DNA from: Salmonirosea aquatica
GTDB lineage: Bacteria > Bacteroidota > Bacteroidia > Cytophagales > Spirosomataceae
Direction of reading: 5' to 3'
Assembly (NCBI RefSeq): GCF_009296315.1
Contig: NZ_WHLY01000002.1
Location: forward strand, 4,934,501-4,998,500
Length of the DNA: 64,000 nucleotides
Each line of letters starts with the position of its first letter. Position 1 is the first letter of the stretch. Positions 25,209 through 35,296 of this stretch are shown here, piece by piece. The notes beneath the pieces were generated by a model. That model had not been told where the DNA came from and did not search any database. It saw only the letters and a list, made by a program, of their open reading frames with translations. Both the position numbers and the translations under genes were made by a program.

Positions 25209-25547
25209 ATGGCCCGAACCAACTTAGGCGAATTTGAAGAAACCATACTATTGATGGTAGCTATTCTGGATGGAGAAGGCTACGGCGTTACTATCAGTCA
25301 GGCGCTGGAAGAACATACAGGCCGTGTGGTCACCTTTGGCACTGTACACAACACGCTTATCCGGCTGGAGGAAAAAGGCTTTGTGAGGTCAGAGCTGGGC
25401 GGCGCGACCAACGAGCGGGGAGGGCGTCGCAAGCGGATGTTCCAGATTACAGCCTATGGCAGCCGCACGCTCCGGGAAGCCCAGCAACTACGAGAGGAAC
25501 TATGGCGGTTGGTTCCTCCCAATGCCCTAAAACTCGGGGGAATATGA
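25209..25547 (+). CDS. PadR-family transcriptional regulator
   Basis: A 112-aa winged-helix protein of the PadR family. It starts N-L-G-E-F-E-E-T-I-L-L-M-V, continues Y-G-V-T-I-S-Q-A-L-E, then T-F-G-T-V-H-N-T-L-I-R-L-E-E-K-G-F-V, with wing residues R-G-G-R-R-K-R-M-F-Q-I-T and a short C-terminal helix. PadR proteins usually repress neighbouring transporter genes in response to small molecules. Its TGA overlaps the ATG of the first permease (ATGA at 25544-25547), so regulator and transporters are translationally coupled. The AT-rich spacer before it probably holds its operator, which I could not define. Confidence 0.92.
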   Translation: MARTNLGEFEETILLMVAILDGEGYGVTISQALEEHTGRVVTFGTVHNTLIRLEEKGFVRSELGGATNERGGRRKRMFQITAYGSRTLREAQQLREELWRLVPPNALKLGGI

Positions 25548-28207
25548 CCCCCAAGGCACCTACTCCGCTCCGACCCGTCGGACCGCGCTGGGCAAAGCGG
25601 CTGCTACGCTGGCTGCACCCCGAAGGTACCCTCGAGGAGGTCGAGGGTGATCTGGATGAGCTGTACGCCTACTGGCACCATCGTTCAGGAAAAACCCAGG
25701 CCACGCTGAGGTACCTGCTCAATGTAGTGTCCGTGCTGCCGCCGTTTGTAAGAAGGAGAAAACGCAAAGAAGAATACTTACCTACTCATAACCTTACTAC
25801 TGCCATGATCCGTAACTATTTTAAAATTGCTTTCCGGAATTTAATACATTCCAGAGCTTTTTCATTGATCAATATTTTCGGCCTTACATTAGGCATTACC
25901 TGCTCATTATTAGTTTTCCTAGTAATCTACCACGAAACCAGCTATGATAAATATCACAAAAACGCTGACCGTATTTACCGGGTAGAAACCGTAAACAATA
26001 CGGATGCGGATGCGCATCCGGGCACCTACACTGAACTGGGAGATGTACTGAAAGATGCACCTGAATTTGAGACTGTCGTACCCGTCTGGAACGAGGGAGG
26101 GCGGGGCTTGTCGATTCCTGCTACGGGAGATTTTTTCAAAGAACGGATTTTCTTCGTTGATCCAGATATTTTTCAGCTGCTTGATTACCAATGGATAGCG
26201 GGCGATGCGCGTTCGGCCCTTTCACAGCCTGGACAGGTGGTTCTAACCGAGTCGTACGCGAAAAAGTTTTTTGGAACGACTAATGCCCTGGGAAAAACAA
26301 TCCACTACGACAACAAACAGGATTTACAGGTAGCGGGTGTACTCAAAGATTACCCCTTGAATACCAATTTTCCCTTCGATGTACTGGTTTCCCTTGCTAC
26401 CCTCAAAAGAGTAAATTCTGACTATGATTCACACGGCTGGACGGGCTTTGGGGATAATTATCAAATCTATACGCTATTGAAACCCGGCTTCCGGCCCGGG
26501 CAACTGGAAAAACGATTCCACGATATACAGGTCAAATACCAGCAAGACCCCAAGACCGTTGAAAACCAGCGATTCATTCTGAACCCCCTATCAGAAATTC
26601 ACTATGCCTACAACCTGAGCGGTCGGCAGGCCAATGCCCGGCTTCTTGACATACTGGCTGTAATCGGTGCTTTTGTGCTTCTGATTGCCTGCATCAATTT
26701 TATCAACCTGACCACTGCCCAGGCCCTAAAACGGGCAAAGGCCATAGGCATCAGAAAAGCCGTTGGCAGTAGTCGTTTATCGCTTATTTATCAGTTTCTG
26801 ACAGAGGCGGGACTGGTTACTTTCCTGGCTACTGTGACGTCTGTGTTACTGGCTGGGATCGTGTTGCCGTCAATTGCTGGAATGATGGGACTTCCTCTGA
26901 AAGCAGAAGATTTATTTACGTGGCAGACCGGTGCCTTTCTCCTTGGTCTCATGGGCTTAGCCACTTTGCTCGCCGGGGTATATCCGGCCTTTCGGTTATC
27001 CGGCATGTCGTCCCTCTGGGCTCTGAAAAGCAACAGATTGCCTCAGGGAGAACGGAGTATTTCGTTACGAAAGGGACTGGTGGTGTTGCAGTTTACGGTT
27101 TCCATGGTACTGGTTAGCTGCGCATTACTGGTCAACCGGCAATTATCCTTTTTCCAGAATGCAGATATTGGATTTAACAAAAACGCGATCATTACTGTGG
27201 GGCTACCCGAAAATAACCCGGAGAAACTACACCTGTTTCGGACCCAGTTAATGGAATCGTCCCAGATCAAAGACCTGACCTACTCTTTCAACAGCGCCTC
27301 GGCTGAAAGTAACTGGATGCAGGGCATCCAGTACCGCGAAAATGCCGATATCCGGGAAGTCAAAACCCAGATGAAAATGGGTGATTCACACTTCCTGGAC
27401 ACTTACGGCATTCAACTTCTGGCCGGTGAAAACCTTCGGGATACCGATACGTTGTCTGCCTCATCCAAAGTACTGGCAAACGAAGTCTTTCTTCAAAGAG
27501 CTGGCATTAGTAGCCCAGAGGCGGCCATTGGCCAAAAAGTGTATTTCGGCGATGGGTCCCAGTTTGCAACCATTGCCGGCGTAGTCAAAAACTTTCATGT
27601 CAATTCGCTACACCAGAAGATTGACCCCACGCTGATCCAGGTCGTTCCCAGGCATTTTTATCAGGCCGGTATCAAACTGAAAAGCGAAAAACCGACCACA
27701 GAAACCATCCACACCGCGTTGGCACTGATCGAAAAATCCTGGAAGAAAACCTTCCCCAATCAGGTATTCGAATACAAATTTCTTGACGATACCTTAGCTC
27801 AGGCATACCAAAACGAAACACGCACTGCACAACTTATCGAAACCTCCACCCTGATCGCCATTCTGATTGCCTGCCTGGGATTATTCGGTCTCGCTACCTT
27901 CGCCGCGGAGCAACGGACCAAAGAAATTGGTGTCAGGAAAGTACTGGGTGCTTCGGTGACCAGCATCATTGCCCTACTGACCCGGGACTTTCTGAAACTG
28001 GTCTTCCTGGCTGGACTCCTGGCGTCGCCCATTGCGTGGTACGCGATGAGCCAGTGGTTGCAGAGTTTTGAATTTAAAATCGAAATAAGCGGGTGGATTT
28101 TTACCCTGACCATCTTGCTGATGGCAGGCATTGCTTTGCTTACAGTGAGTTACCAGGCGATCAAAGCGGCCCTGATGAACCCCGTGAAAAGTTTGCGGAG
28201 CGAATGA
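25544..28207 (+). CDS. FtsX-type permease with N-terminal prefix domain (copy 1)
   Basis: An 887-aa permease. Residues about 1-75 are the short prefix domain common in Cytophagales (W-A-K-R-L-L-R-W-L-H-P-E-G-T, E-V-E-G-D-L-D-E-L-Y). Two MacB-like halves follow: an N-terminal transmembrane helix, a periplasmic core, three FtsX helices with K-A-I-G-I-R-K-A-V-G-S-S, and the same order again with K-E-I-G-V-R-K-V-L-G-A-S. It ends N-P-V-K-S-L-R-S-E. It overlaps PadR by ATGA and the next permease by ATGA (28204-28207). No ATPase gene is in the cluster, so a MacB-type ATPase must be encoded elsewhere. Probable role: envelope efflux or lipid/lipoprotein handling. Confidence 0.9.
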   Translation: MTPKAPTPLRPVGPRWAKRLLRWLHPEGTLEEVEGDLDELYAYWHHRSGKTQATLRYLLNVVSVLPPFVRRRKRKEEYLPTHNLTTAMIRNYFKIAFRNLIHSRAFSLINIFGLTLGITCSLLVFLVIYHETSYDKYHKNADRIYRVETVNNTDADAHPGTYTELGDVLKDAPEFETVVPVWNEGGRGLSIPATGDFFKERIFFVDPDIFQLLDYQWIAGDARSALSQPGQVVLTESYAKKFFGTTNALGKTIHYDNKQDLQVAGVLKDYPLNTNFPFDVLVSLATLKRVNSDYDSHGWTGFGDNYQIYTLLKPGFRPGQLEKRFHDIQVKYQQDPKTVENQRFILNPLSEIHYAYNLSGRQANARLLDILAVIGAFVLLIACINFINLTTAQALKRAKAIGIRKAVGSSRLSLIYQFLTEAGLVTFLATVTSVLLAGIVLPSIAGMMGLPLKAEDLFTWQTGAFLLGLMGLATLLAGVYPAFRLSGMSSLWALKSNRLPQGERSISLRKGLVVLQFTVSMVLVSCALLVNRQLSFFQNADIGFNKNAIITVGLPENNPEKLHLFRTQLMESSQIKDLTYSFNSASAESNWMQGIQYRENADIREVKTQMKMGDSHFLDTYGIQLLAGENLRDTDTLSASSKVLANEVFLQRAGISSPEAAIGQKVYFGDGSQFATIAGVVKNFHVNSLHQKIDPTLIQVVPRHFYQAGIKLKSEKPTTETIHTALALIEKSWKKTFPNQVFEYKFLDDTLAQAYQNETRTAQLIETSTLIAILIACLGLFGLATFAAEQRTKEIGVRKVLGASVTSIIALLTRDFLKLVFLAGLLASPIAWYAMSQWLQSFEFKIEISGWIFTLTILLMAGIALLTVSYQAIKAALMNPVKSLRSE

Positions 28208-30812
28208 AAAGCCCGACTCCACCTCACTGGGCCCGCCGGCTCCTGCGCTGGCTGCACCCTGAAGGTACCCTCGAGGAGGTCGAGGGTGATCTGGATGAGC
28301 TGTACGCCTACTGGTACCATCGTTCAGGAAAAACGCAGGCCACGCTGAAGTACCTACTCAATGTACTATCCGTGCTGCCGCCGTTCGTTCGACAGCGCCA
28401 AAGAAAGGAATCCTATCCATCTTCAACTCCATACTTAGCCATGTTAAGTAACTATCTGACCATCGCTTTTCGGAACCTCGCCAAAAACCGGGTGTATTCG
28501 TTCATCAACATTTTCGGCCTGGCCTCTGGTATGGCCGTGGCAATACTCATTGGCCTGTGGATGTTTGATGAACTATCGTTCAATAAACAGTTTAAAAACT
28601 ATGACCGGCTGGCTAAGCTCTGGCAGTTTGTGAAGTTCGATGTCGAAAAAGCGTCTTACGATGTGATGCCGATTCCGCTGGCGCAGGAACTTCGAAGCAA
28701 ACACCCTGATTTCGAGTCGGTTGGTCTTTCGGTAAGTCGCAATGTCATTCTGGCGGCTGGGGAGCGCAAGCTGCTGAAACTTGGCAATTATGTCGAGCCC
28801 GACCTATTCGATATGCTGTCGCTAAACGTCGTGTCAGGTACCCGGTTCGGCAGCAATGATGTTAATACAATTCTGCTCTCTGAATCGCTGGCCAAAGCCA
28901 TGTTTGGCACGGAGAACCCGCTCAATCAACTGATCAAACTGGACAACAAGCAAACGGTGAAAGTGACGGGCGTTTACGAAGATTTCCCGTCCAACAGTAC
29001 CTTCAACGACGTAACGTTTCTGGCTCCCTGGAAATTTTTTGCGGCCAACGATGAAGGTGCCAAACGCGACCAGGATCAATGGGACTCCAACTCCTATCAG
29101 ATCTTTGCTCAACTTAAACCGGATGCTGATTTTGACCAAGTGTCGGCCAAGATTAAGGATATTCGGATGAAGCTGGATAATCCACCGGGCTATAAACCCG
29201 AATTTTTCCTGCATTCGATGACTAAATGGCACCTATATGCTGATTTTAAAGATGGCGTCAACACGGGCGGCCTCATTACGTTTGTCTGGCTGTTTGGCAG
29301 TATCGGCGTGATTGTGCTGCTGCTGGCCTGCATCAATTTTATGAATTTGAGTACGGCCCGAAGCGAGAAACGCGCCAAAGAAGTAGGCATTCGAAAAGCG
29401 GTCGGTTCTGTGCGTAGTCAGTTGATTGGTCAGTTTTTCAGCGAATCGTTGTTGATGGCTATCCTGGCTTTTATGCTTTCCATTCTGTTTGTGCAGCTTA
29501 CCTTACCATTTTTCAATAAAGTGGCTGAGAAACAGATGGTCATTCTGTGGGCGAATCCGTTGTTCTGGCTGGCCGGCCTGGGATTCAGTCTGTTGACTGG
29601 TCTGATTGCGGGTAGTTACCCTGCTTTGTATCTGTCATCATTCCAACCCGTAAAAGTGTTGAAGGGTACCTTCCGGGCTCATCGCTTTGCGGCTGTTCCC
29701 CGGCGCGTATTGGTCGGCTTTCAGTTTACGGTTTCCGTCATGCTCATCATCGGTACCATTATCGTATTCCGGCAGATCGAACATGCCAAAGATCGTCCGG
29801 TGGGGTACAGCCGCAGTGGCCTGATCGAAATCGGCATGAACGCGCCTGAGTTGTACGGGCATTACGAGGTTCTACGCAGTGATTTGCTCAATATAGGGGC
29901 TGTGACCGATATGTCGGAATCATCGAATTCGGTAACGGTACAGTACGGCGGCACGACGGATATTTCGTGGAAAGGCAAAAAGCCTGATAGCAAGCCACTG
30001 GTGATGACGAACTATGTATCGCATGATTTTGGTAAAACGATCGGTTGGCAGGTAAAAGAGGGCCGGGATTTTTCCCGTGATTATACGGCGGATAGTTCTG
30101 CCATGATCGTCAACGAAGCGGCGGTCAAACTGATGGGTTTCCGGAACCCAGTTGGCGAAGTCGTTCGGCAGGGCGGTCGTGAATACAACGTGATTGGCGT
30201 CATCAAAGACATGGTGAAAGAAGATCCGTTCAAGCCCGTCAATCCGTCTTTTTTTGCCGTCAACTACCGGAATGTCAATACCATCAATATACGGTTAGCC
30301 TCGCAAGTATCAGCCCGTGAGGCATTGGCGAAAGTAGAAAAGGTATTCAAAAGCTATAGTCCCGATTCACCCTTCGACTACAAATTCGTGGATGATCAGT
30401 ACGCCCAAAAGTTCGGCACCGAAGAGCGCATTGGACGACTGGCGGGGGATTTGCGATCCTGGCTATCCTGATTAGCTGCCTGGGATTGTTTGGATTGGCT
30501 TCGTTCATGGCCGAACAGCGCACCAAGGAAATAGGCATTCGCAAAGTGCTGGGTGCATCGACTTTCAACGTCTGGCGATTGCTCTCGAAGGAATTTGTGA
30601 TGCTGATTCTGGTGGCCTTCTGTCTGGCGGCTCCCATTGCCTATTACGTGTTGTCGGGGTGGCTCCAGAATTACCAGTATCGAACGGAATTGTCGTGGTG
30701 GATTTTTGCCCTTGCTGGTCTGGGAGCGCTAGCCGTCACCTTGCTGACGGTCAGTTATCAAGGTATTAAAGCTGCTTTATTGAACCCCGTGAAAAGCCTG
30801 CGGAGCGAATGA
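28204..30812 (+). pseudogene. FtsX-type permease with prefix domain (copy 2), frameshifted
   Basis: The first frame runs 28204-30471 and is colinear with its neighbours, then loses the family pattern at 30444-30452 (five Gs, A, three Ts). The adjacent frame continues to 30812 with S-C-L-G-L-F-G-L-A-S-F-M-A-E-Q-R-T-K-E-I-G-I-R-K-V-L-G-A-S and ends N-P-V-K-S-L-R-S-E. One added base there would restore an intact product of about 869 aa. Without it the protein loses its last three helices. The break lies beside homopolymers, so sequencing error is plausible. The prefix region is about 94% identical in DNA to copy 1 over 125 bases. ATGA overlaps join it to both flanking permeases. Confidence 0.87.
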
Positions 30813-33424
30813 AATCCCCGATCCCACCCGGATGGGCCAAGCGGCTCCTGCGCAGCCTCCACCCCGAAGGTACCCTGGAAGAGGTCGAAGGCGACCTGGA
30901 AGAGCTATACGATTACTGGTACAACCGTTCAGGCCAGACGCAGGCCACGCTACGGTATTTGCTGAATGTACTATCTGTTCTGCCGCCGTTCGTGCGTCGG
31001 CGCCAAAGCAAGGAAACCTATCCATCTTCAACCCAACACGTAGCCATGATCCGTAATTATTTGAAAATCGCCTTTCGTAATCTGACCAAGAACAAAGCAT
31101 ACTCTTTCATCAACATTGGTGGATTAGCCGTGGGTATGGCCGTAGCAATGATGATCGGCTTATGGATTTATGATGAATTGTCCTTCAATAAGTACCACCA
31201 GAATTACGACCGCATTGCAAAGCTCGTGCAAAGTGCAACCGTCAATGGTGATTTTGGGGTGGGGGAGTACATGCCTCTCCCGTTAGCGAACACTTTAAAG
31301 ACTGATTTTTCGGACGATTTTGACTATGTCGTACTTTCCTCCTGGACCCGCGAACACATCCTGGCATATGACGACCGGAAAATGACGAAAATGGGCAATT
31401 TTTTAAGTCCCGAAGCACCCGACATGTTCAGCCTGAAAATGCTGAAGGGTACGCGGGCGGGACTAAAAGATCCATCCTCCATTTTATTGTCCGAATCGGT
31501 CGCTGAGGCACTCTTTGGCCAAGCCGATCCACTGGGCAAAATTGTGAAAATTGACAACAAAATGGATGTTAAAATAACGGGTGTTTACGAAGACTTACCG
31601 TACAACACCGAGTTTAGAGAGATGATGTTCATTGCGCCGTGGGATTTGTACCTTTCGTCGGAACCCTGGATTAGAGATAATGGCGGATGGGATAACAACT
31701 CATTTCAGATCCTGGCTCAGATTGCGCCAAAATCCGATTTCGAGACTATTACAAACAAAATAAAAAATTTGCGGGTAATCCATGTTCCCGAAAGTGCTTA
31801 TGTAAAGCCGGAAGTTTTTTTACATCCCATGAGCCGCTGGCATTTGTACGGGGAATGGGACAAATCGGGGAATGCTGAGGGTAGGGTTCAGTATGTCTGG
31901 TTATTTGGCATCATCGGTGTAGCGGTGTTGCTGTTAGCCTGCATTAACTTCATGAACCTGTCTACGGCTCGGTCGGAGAAGCGGGCCAAGGAAGTCGGCA
32001 TCAGGAAAGCCGTTGGCTCGGTCCGTATCCAGCTGATCAGTCAGTTTTTAAGTGAATCATTGCTGGTGGTTGCGGTCGCCTTCCTATTAGCTTTGGGACT
32101 CATGCTGCTCACGCTTCCCTATTTTAATGAAGTGGCGGACAAGAAACTTGTATTTCCCTGGAATGAGCCGATCTTTTGGCTAACCAGTCTGGGTTTTAGC
32201 CTCTTTACAGGTCTGATTGCCGGTAGCTATCCAGCACTTTACCTATCTTCGTTTCAACCAGTCAAGGTACTCAAAGGTACCTTCCGGGTGGGGCGGTTTG
32301 CTTCCCTGCCCCGTCAGGTTCTGGTCGTTGTACAATTTACCGTTTCTGTTACTCTCATTATCGGAACGATCATTGTCATGCGCCAAATCCAGCATGCCAA
32401 AAATCGACCGATTGGATATGATCGAAATGGCTTGATTACTATTGCGATGAATACGCCCGAATTATTCGGTCGATACAATGTACTGCGTCGTGAACTGATG
32501 GAAACCGGTGCCGTGACGGAAATGGCTACTTCATCGTCTCCAACAACGAAGCTTGGTTCACGGCAGATTGGATTTGACTGGGAAGGCAAAGATCCGGGTT
32601 TACGAGCTCAGTTAGGAATCATGGCGATAAGCCATGACTTTGGTAAGACTGTGGGTTGGCAATTTGTGGACGGCCGGGATTTCTCCCGCGACTTTTCAAC
32701 CGACTCATCCGGCCTTGTTTTGAATGAAACGGCGGTCAGGTACATGGGTCTGAAAGATCCGGTTGGAAAAATCATCAAATGGAACGGCAAGCCCTATCAA
32801 GTATTGGGTGTAATCCAGGACATGGTGATGGATTCGCCGTTTGAGCCGGTGTACCAAACGGCTTTTCTGTTGGATTACAATTGGGCTAGTGTCATCGATA
32901 TCCGATTGAACCCTACCCTGAGTGCCAGCGAATCATTGGGTAAGATTGAAGCGGTATTCCGGAAAATCAATCCCGGCAGCCCGTTCGATTACAAATTTAC
33001 GGATCAGCAGTATGGTCTGAAATTTGCTGCTGAAGAGCGCATTGGCACCATTGCTTCGGTCTTTGCGGTATTGGCTATTTTCATCTCCTGTCTGGGACTA
33101 TTCGGTTTGGCGTCATTCATCGCTGAGCAACGGACTAAGGAAATGGGTGTACGTAAAGTACTCGGTGCTTCGATGATCGACCTGTGGGCCTTACTCTCCA
33201 AGGATTTCGTGGTGTTGGTGATCATTGCCTTTTTTATCGCTGCGCCTGTTGCGTATTATTTCCTAACGGGCTGGCTTCAAAGCTATGAATACCGAACCAG
33301 AATATCGTGGTGGATTTTTGCTGTATCCGGCCTTGGAGCCTTAGTCATTACCTTGTTAACGGTCAGTTACCAGAGTATCAAAGCTGCATTAGTGAATCCG
33401 GTGAAAAGCCTGCGCAGCGAGTAA
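30809..33424 (+). CDS. FtsX-type permease with prefix domain (copy 3)
   Basis: An intact 871-aa paralogue of the two preceding permeases. It has prefix domain W-A-K-R-L-L-R-S-L-H-P-E-G-T near residue 8, two MacB-like modules, K-E-V-G-I-R-K-A-V-G-S-V after the first and K-E-M-G-V-R-K-V-L-G-A-S after the second, and the same N-P-V-K-S-L-R-S-E end. It begins with an ATGA overlap on copy 2 (30809-30812), so the PadR-permease-permease-permease set is one coupled operon. It is closer in layout to copy 2 than to copy 1, suggesting successive tandem duplications. Substrate unknown. Confidence 0.92.
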   Translation: MKSPIPPGWAKRLLRSLHPEGTLEEVEGDLEELYDYWYNRSGQTQATLRYLLNVLSVLPPFVRRRQSKETYPSSTQHVAMIRNYLKIAFRNLTKNKAYSFINIGGLAVGMAVAMMIGLWIYDELSFNKYHQNYDRIAKLVQSATVNGDFGVGEYMPLPLANTLKTDFSDDFDYVVLSSWTREHILAYDDRKMTKMGNFLSPEAPDMFSLKMLKGTRAGLKDPSSILLSESVAEALFGQADPLGKIVKIDNKMDVKITGVYEDLPYNTEFREMMFIAPWDLYLSSEPWIRDNGGWDNNSFQILAQIAPKSDFETITNKIKNLRVIHVPESAYVKPEVFLHPMSRWHLYGEWDKSGNAEGRVQYVWLFGIIGVAVLLLACINFMNLSTARSEKRAKEVGIRKAVGSVRIQLISQFLSESLLVVAVAFLLALGLMLLTLPYFNEVADKKLVFPWNEPIFWLTSLGFSLFTGLIAGSYPALYLSSFQPVKVLKGTFRVGRFASLPRQVLVVVQFTVSVTLIIGTIIVMRQIQHAKNRPIGYDRNGLITIAMNTPELFGRYNVLRRELMETGAVTEMATSSSPTTKLGSRQIGFDWEGKDPGLRAQLGIMAISHDFGKTVGWQFVDGRDFSRDFSTDSSGLVLNETAVRYMGLKDPVGKIIKWNGKPYQVLGVIQDMVMDSPFEPVYQTAFLLDYNWASVIDIRLNPTLSASESLGKIEAVFRKINPGSPFDYKFTDQQYGLKFAAEERIGTIASVFAVLAIFISCLGLFGLASFIAEQRTKEMGVRKVLGASMIDLWALLSKDFVVLVIIAFFIAAPVAYYFLTGWLQSYEYRTRISWWIFAVSGLGALVITLLTVSYQSIKAALVNPVKSLRSE

Positions 33425-33476
33425 AAGCCTGCATCGAACTGCACAGGTACCCTATATCTACCAAACAACCAGACGA

Positions 33477-33878
33477 ATGACACTGCCCCAAGCTACCATT
33501 AAAAAGGCCTGGCCCTATCAGCAGGACCGGATGAAGCTACCCGTCGAAAATCTGGAAAAGGCCTTGCCGTTTTACACGACCATCCTGGGATTTCAGCTGG
33601 TTTCCCGATCTGAGGTACCCTTTCTCTCCGCGATTATTGAGCGGGACGGTATTCAACTGGGGTTGGCCGAAAACGGTGGTGATCCCACGCAGGATGGCTG
33701 TTTTTTTGAAGTGGATGATGTAGAGAAAGCATTCGCCGAATTACAAGCCAACGGCTTTGAAAAGCAACGGCCCGAGTTTGACCGGCAAAAGTACGGGGAA
33801 GTCGAATGGAAGGTATTTTTCGTCGTAGCTCCCGATGGACTTTGTTATTGTTTTGGAGAACGACACATCAAAGCATAG
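33477..33878 (+). CDS. VOC-superfamily (glyoxalase/bleomycin-resistance-like) protein
   Basis: A 133-aa protein with the paired beta-alpha-beta-beta-beta fold of the vicinal oxygen chelate superfamily. It shows L-P-V-E-N-L-E-K-A-L-P-F-Y-T-T-I-L-G-F at the start and F-F-V-V-A-P-D-G-L-C-Y-C-F-G-E near the end. Members bind a metal or hydrophobic ligand and act as glyoxalases, dioxygenases or drug binders; the subgroup cannot be told. It lies 52 bases after the permease operon and may be transcribed with it. Confidence 0.85.
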   Translation: MTLPQATIKKAWPYQQDRMKLPVENLEKALPFYTTILGFQLVSRSEVPFLSAIIERDGIQLGLAENGGDPTQDGCFFEVDDVEKAFAELQANGFEKQRPEFDRQKYGEVEWKVFFVVAPDGLCYCFGERHIKA

Positions 33879-33906
33879 GTACCCTGTAAAGCAAAAATTC
33901 ATTCGT

Positions 33907-34314
33907 TTACGGCCTGTCGTAGCTCACGACCCGCGTCCGGACAGTATCGGTCGGGGTGGGCCGGGTACTGAATGATATCCAGCCTTCGCGGGTGGATTCT
34001 TTGGGACAGTAGTCAAAGGCGAGTTCGGCGGTTTCGGGTTCTTGTCCGTACTTTTGGAGGGATAGCTCCACCGTGACAGATTCGGCAGTTTCATTGCCTT
34101 TGTTGTGCAAAATCACGTGGTAGCGGTTGGGCTCGTACTTGCCCGGCTCTGGAAAATACTCGACGAACAGCGCCGGCGGCCCGGCCGTGTAGGTTGCGGT
34201 TTTAAAAACCAGGTACCCCAGAATGCTCATTACCAGGCCCAGACCGACCCCAAAAACTGTCCATTCGAACCAATTCTTTTTATTCTGATACCCGCTTTCC
34301 TTTTTCCTAGCCAT
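33907..34314 (-). CDS. TIGR02588-family protein
   Basis: A 135-aa protein with one N-terminal transmembrane helix (W-F-E-W-T-V-F-G-V-G-L-G-L-V-M-S, residues about 15-38) and an immunoglobulin-like exported domain (Y-H-V-I-L-H-N-K-G-N-E-T-A-E-S-V-T-V-E). The W-F-E-W-T start and N-x-G-N-x-T-A pattern fit TIGR02588, an uncharacterised family encoded beside TIGR02587 membrane proteins, as here. It starts 8 bases after the stop of the upstream TIGR02587 gene, so the two are an operon. Function is unknown. Confidence 0.75.
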   Translation of the reverse strand: MARKKESGYQNKKNWFEWTVFGVGLGLVMSILGYLVFKTATYTAGPPALFVEYFPEPGKYEPNRYHVILHNKGNETAESVTVELSLQKYGQEPETAELAFDYCPKESTREGWISFSTRPTPTDTVRTRVVSYDRP

Positions 34315-34322
34315 AGTGATTT

Positions 34323-35186
34323 TTAATTAATGAGCAGTCGGCCAGCAGACGACCCTAGTGAGGAAAGTACTCCCAACGCGATACATTGCGCAAAGCCCGT
34401 CCATAAACTGACGCCTTCCAGTCGGCCGAAAAACCATAACAGCACGGCGGAGGCGCCGAGGGCGATCAGGTAACATAAGCAGGTTTGCAGAGCAATGGTA
34501 ATGTAGTCGGGTTGGACGTTCTTCGAACCAGGATCCTGCGAGTTGGCGTAGAAAAGAATTAAAGTGCACATCGCGATCGAAACCAACGCCATGGCCAGAA
34601 TATGTGCGGGCTGCGCTTCCAGGCCGATGGCCAGTACCTCTTCCGTGGGTGCCACATTACCTCCCACCACAATCGCCCCGCAAAACCCCAGCACAGTGAG
34701 TCCGACCAGCCCGGACTGTCTTTCTTTTTCAAGATCCTTTTTCTCCTGTTCTGCTTCCTCCTCGCTACCGTTCTTGAATCCTAGCTGCGCTGTGCCAATG
34801 GATATGCCAATGGACATCACCATGGCCTCAATGATGACTTTGCCCATAATTTCGATGGTCGACATACTTCCCAATTCGATACGGCGAAGCATGAGCAGCA
34901 TGGCGAAGGCCAGGAGAAAACCAAGTCCCAATTCTTCTACCGAATCGACCAGTACGTCTTTCCAGCTAGCATCAGGGTGCATGCCCGCGTAGCGGTTATA
35001 ACCCAGCAGAAGCAGGTAGGTAAACAAAATGATGAGAATCAACTGAAAGGACGAGGCAATGAATCCTGCCCACCAAACCTCCATGGTGTAGAGTAATGGA
35101 AAGCTAAATAGCAGTCCACCTGCGATGCCCCGGCCGTACTCGCGGAGGGATTCACGGAGGGGGCGGGTGGCCGAGGTAGGTTTCAT
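34323..35186 (-). CDS. TIGR02587-family integral membrane protein
   Basis: A 287-aa protein with about seven or eight hydrophobic helices. It starts R-E-Y-G-R-G-I-A-G-G-L-L-F-S-F-P-L-L-Y-T-M-E-V-W-W, which I associate with TIGR02587. A charged loop (K-N-G-S-E-E-E-A-E-Q-E-K-K-D-L-E-K-E-R) divides the membrane domain. It is paired with the TIGR02588 gene, the arrangement typical of the two families. The conserved E-V-W-W in the first helix and the acidic helix residues hint at transport or sensing, but no function is established to my knowledge. Confidence 0.78.
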   Translation of the reverse strand: MKPTSATRPLRESLREYGRGIAGGLLFSFPLLYTMEVWWAGFIASSFQLILIILFTYLLLLGYNRYAGMHPDASWKDVLVDSVEELGLGFLLAFAMLLMLRRIELGSMSTIEIMGKVIIEAMVMSIGISIGTAQLGFKNGSEEEAEQEKKDLEKERQSGLVGLTVLGFCGAIVVGGNVAPTEEVLAIGLEAQPAHILAMALVSIAMCTLILFYANSQDPGSKNVQPDYITIALQTCLCYLIALGASAVLLWFFGRLEGVSLWTGFAQCIALGVLSSLGSSAGRLLIN

Positions 35187-35296
35187 GAAGACTTTGGCAC
35201 AGAATCGTTGATTTTTCAGAAAATTAGCAATTCTGTGCCAAAGTAAAGCATAGGAAAAACAGCAGGGTACCCAGTACAGAGATTTTTCTCGTCAAC

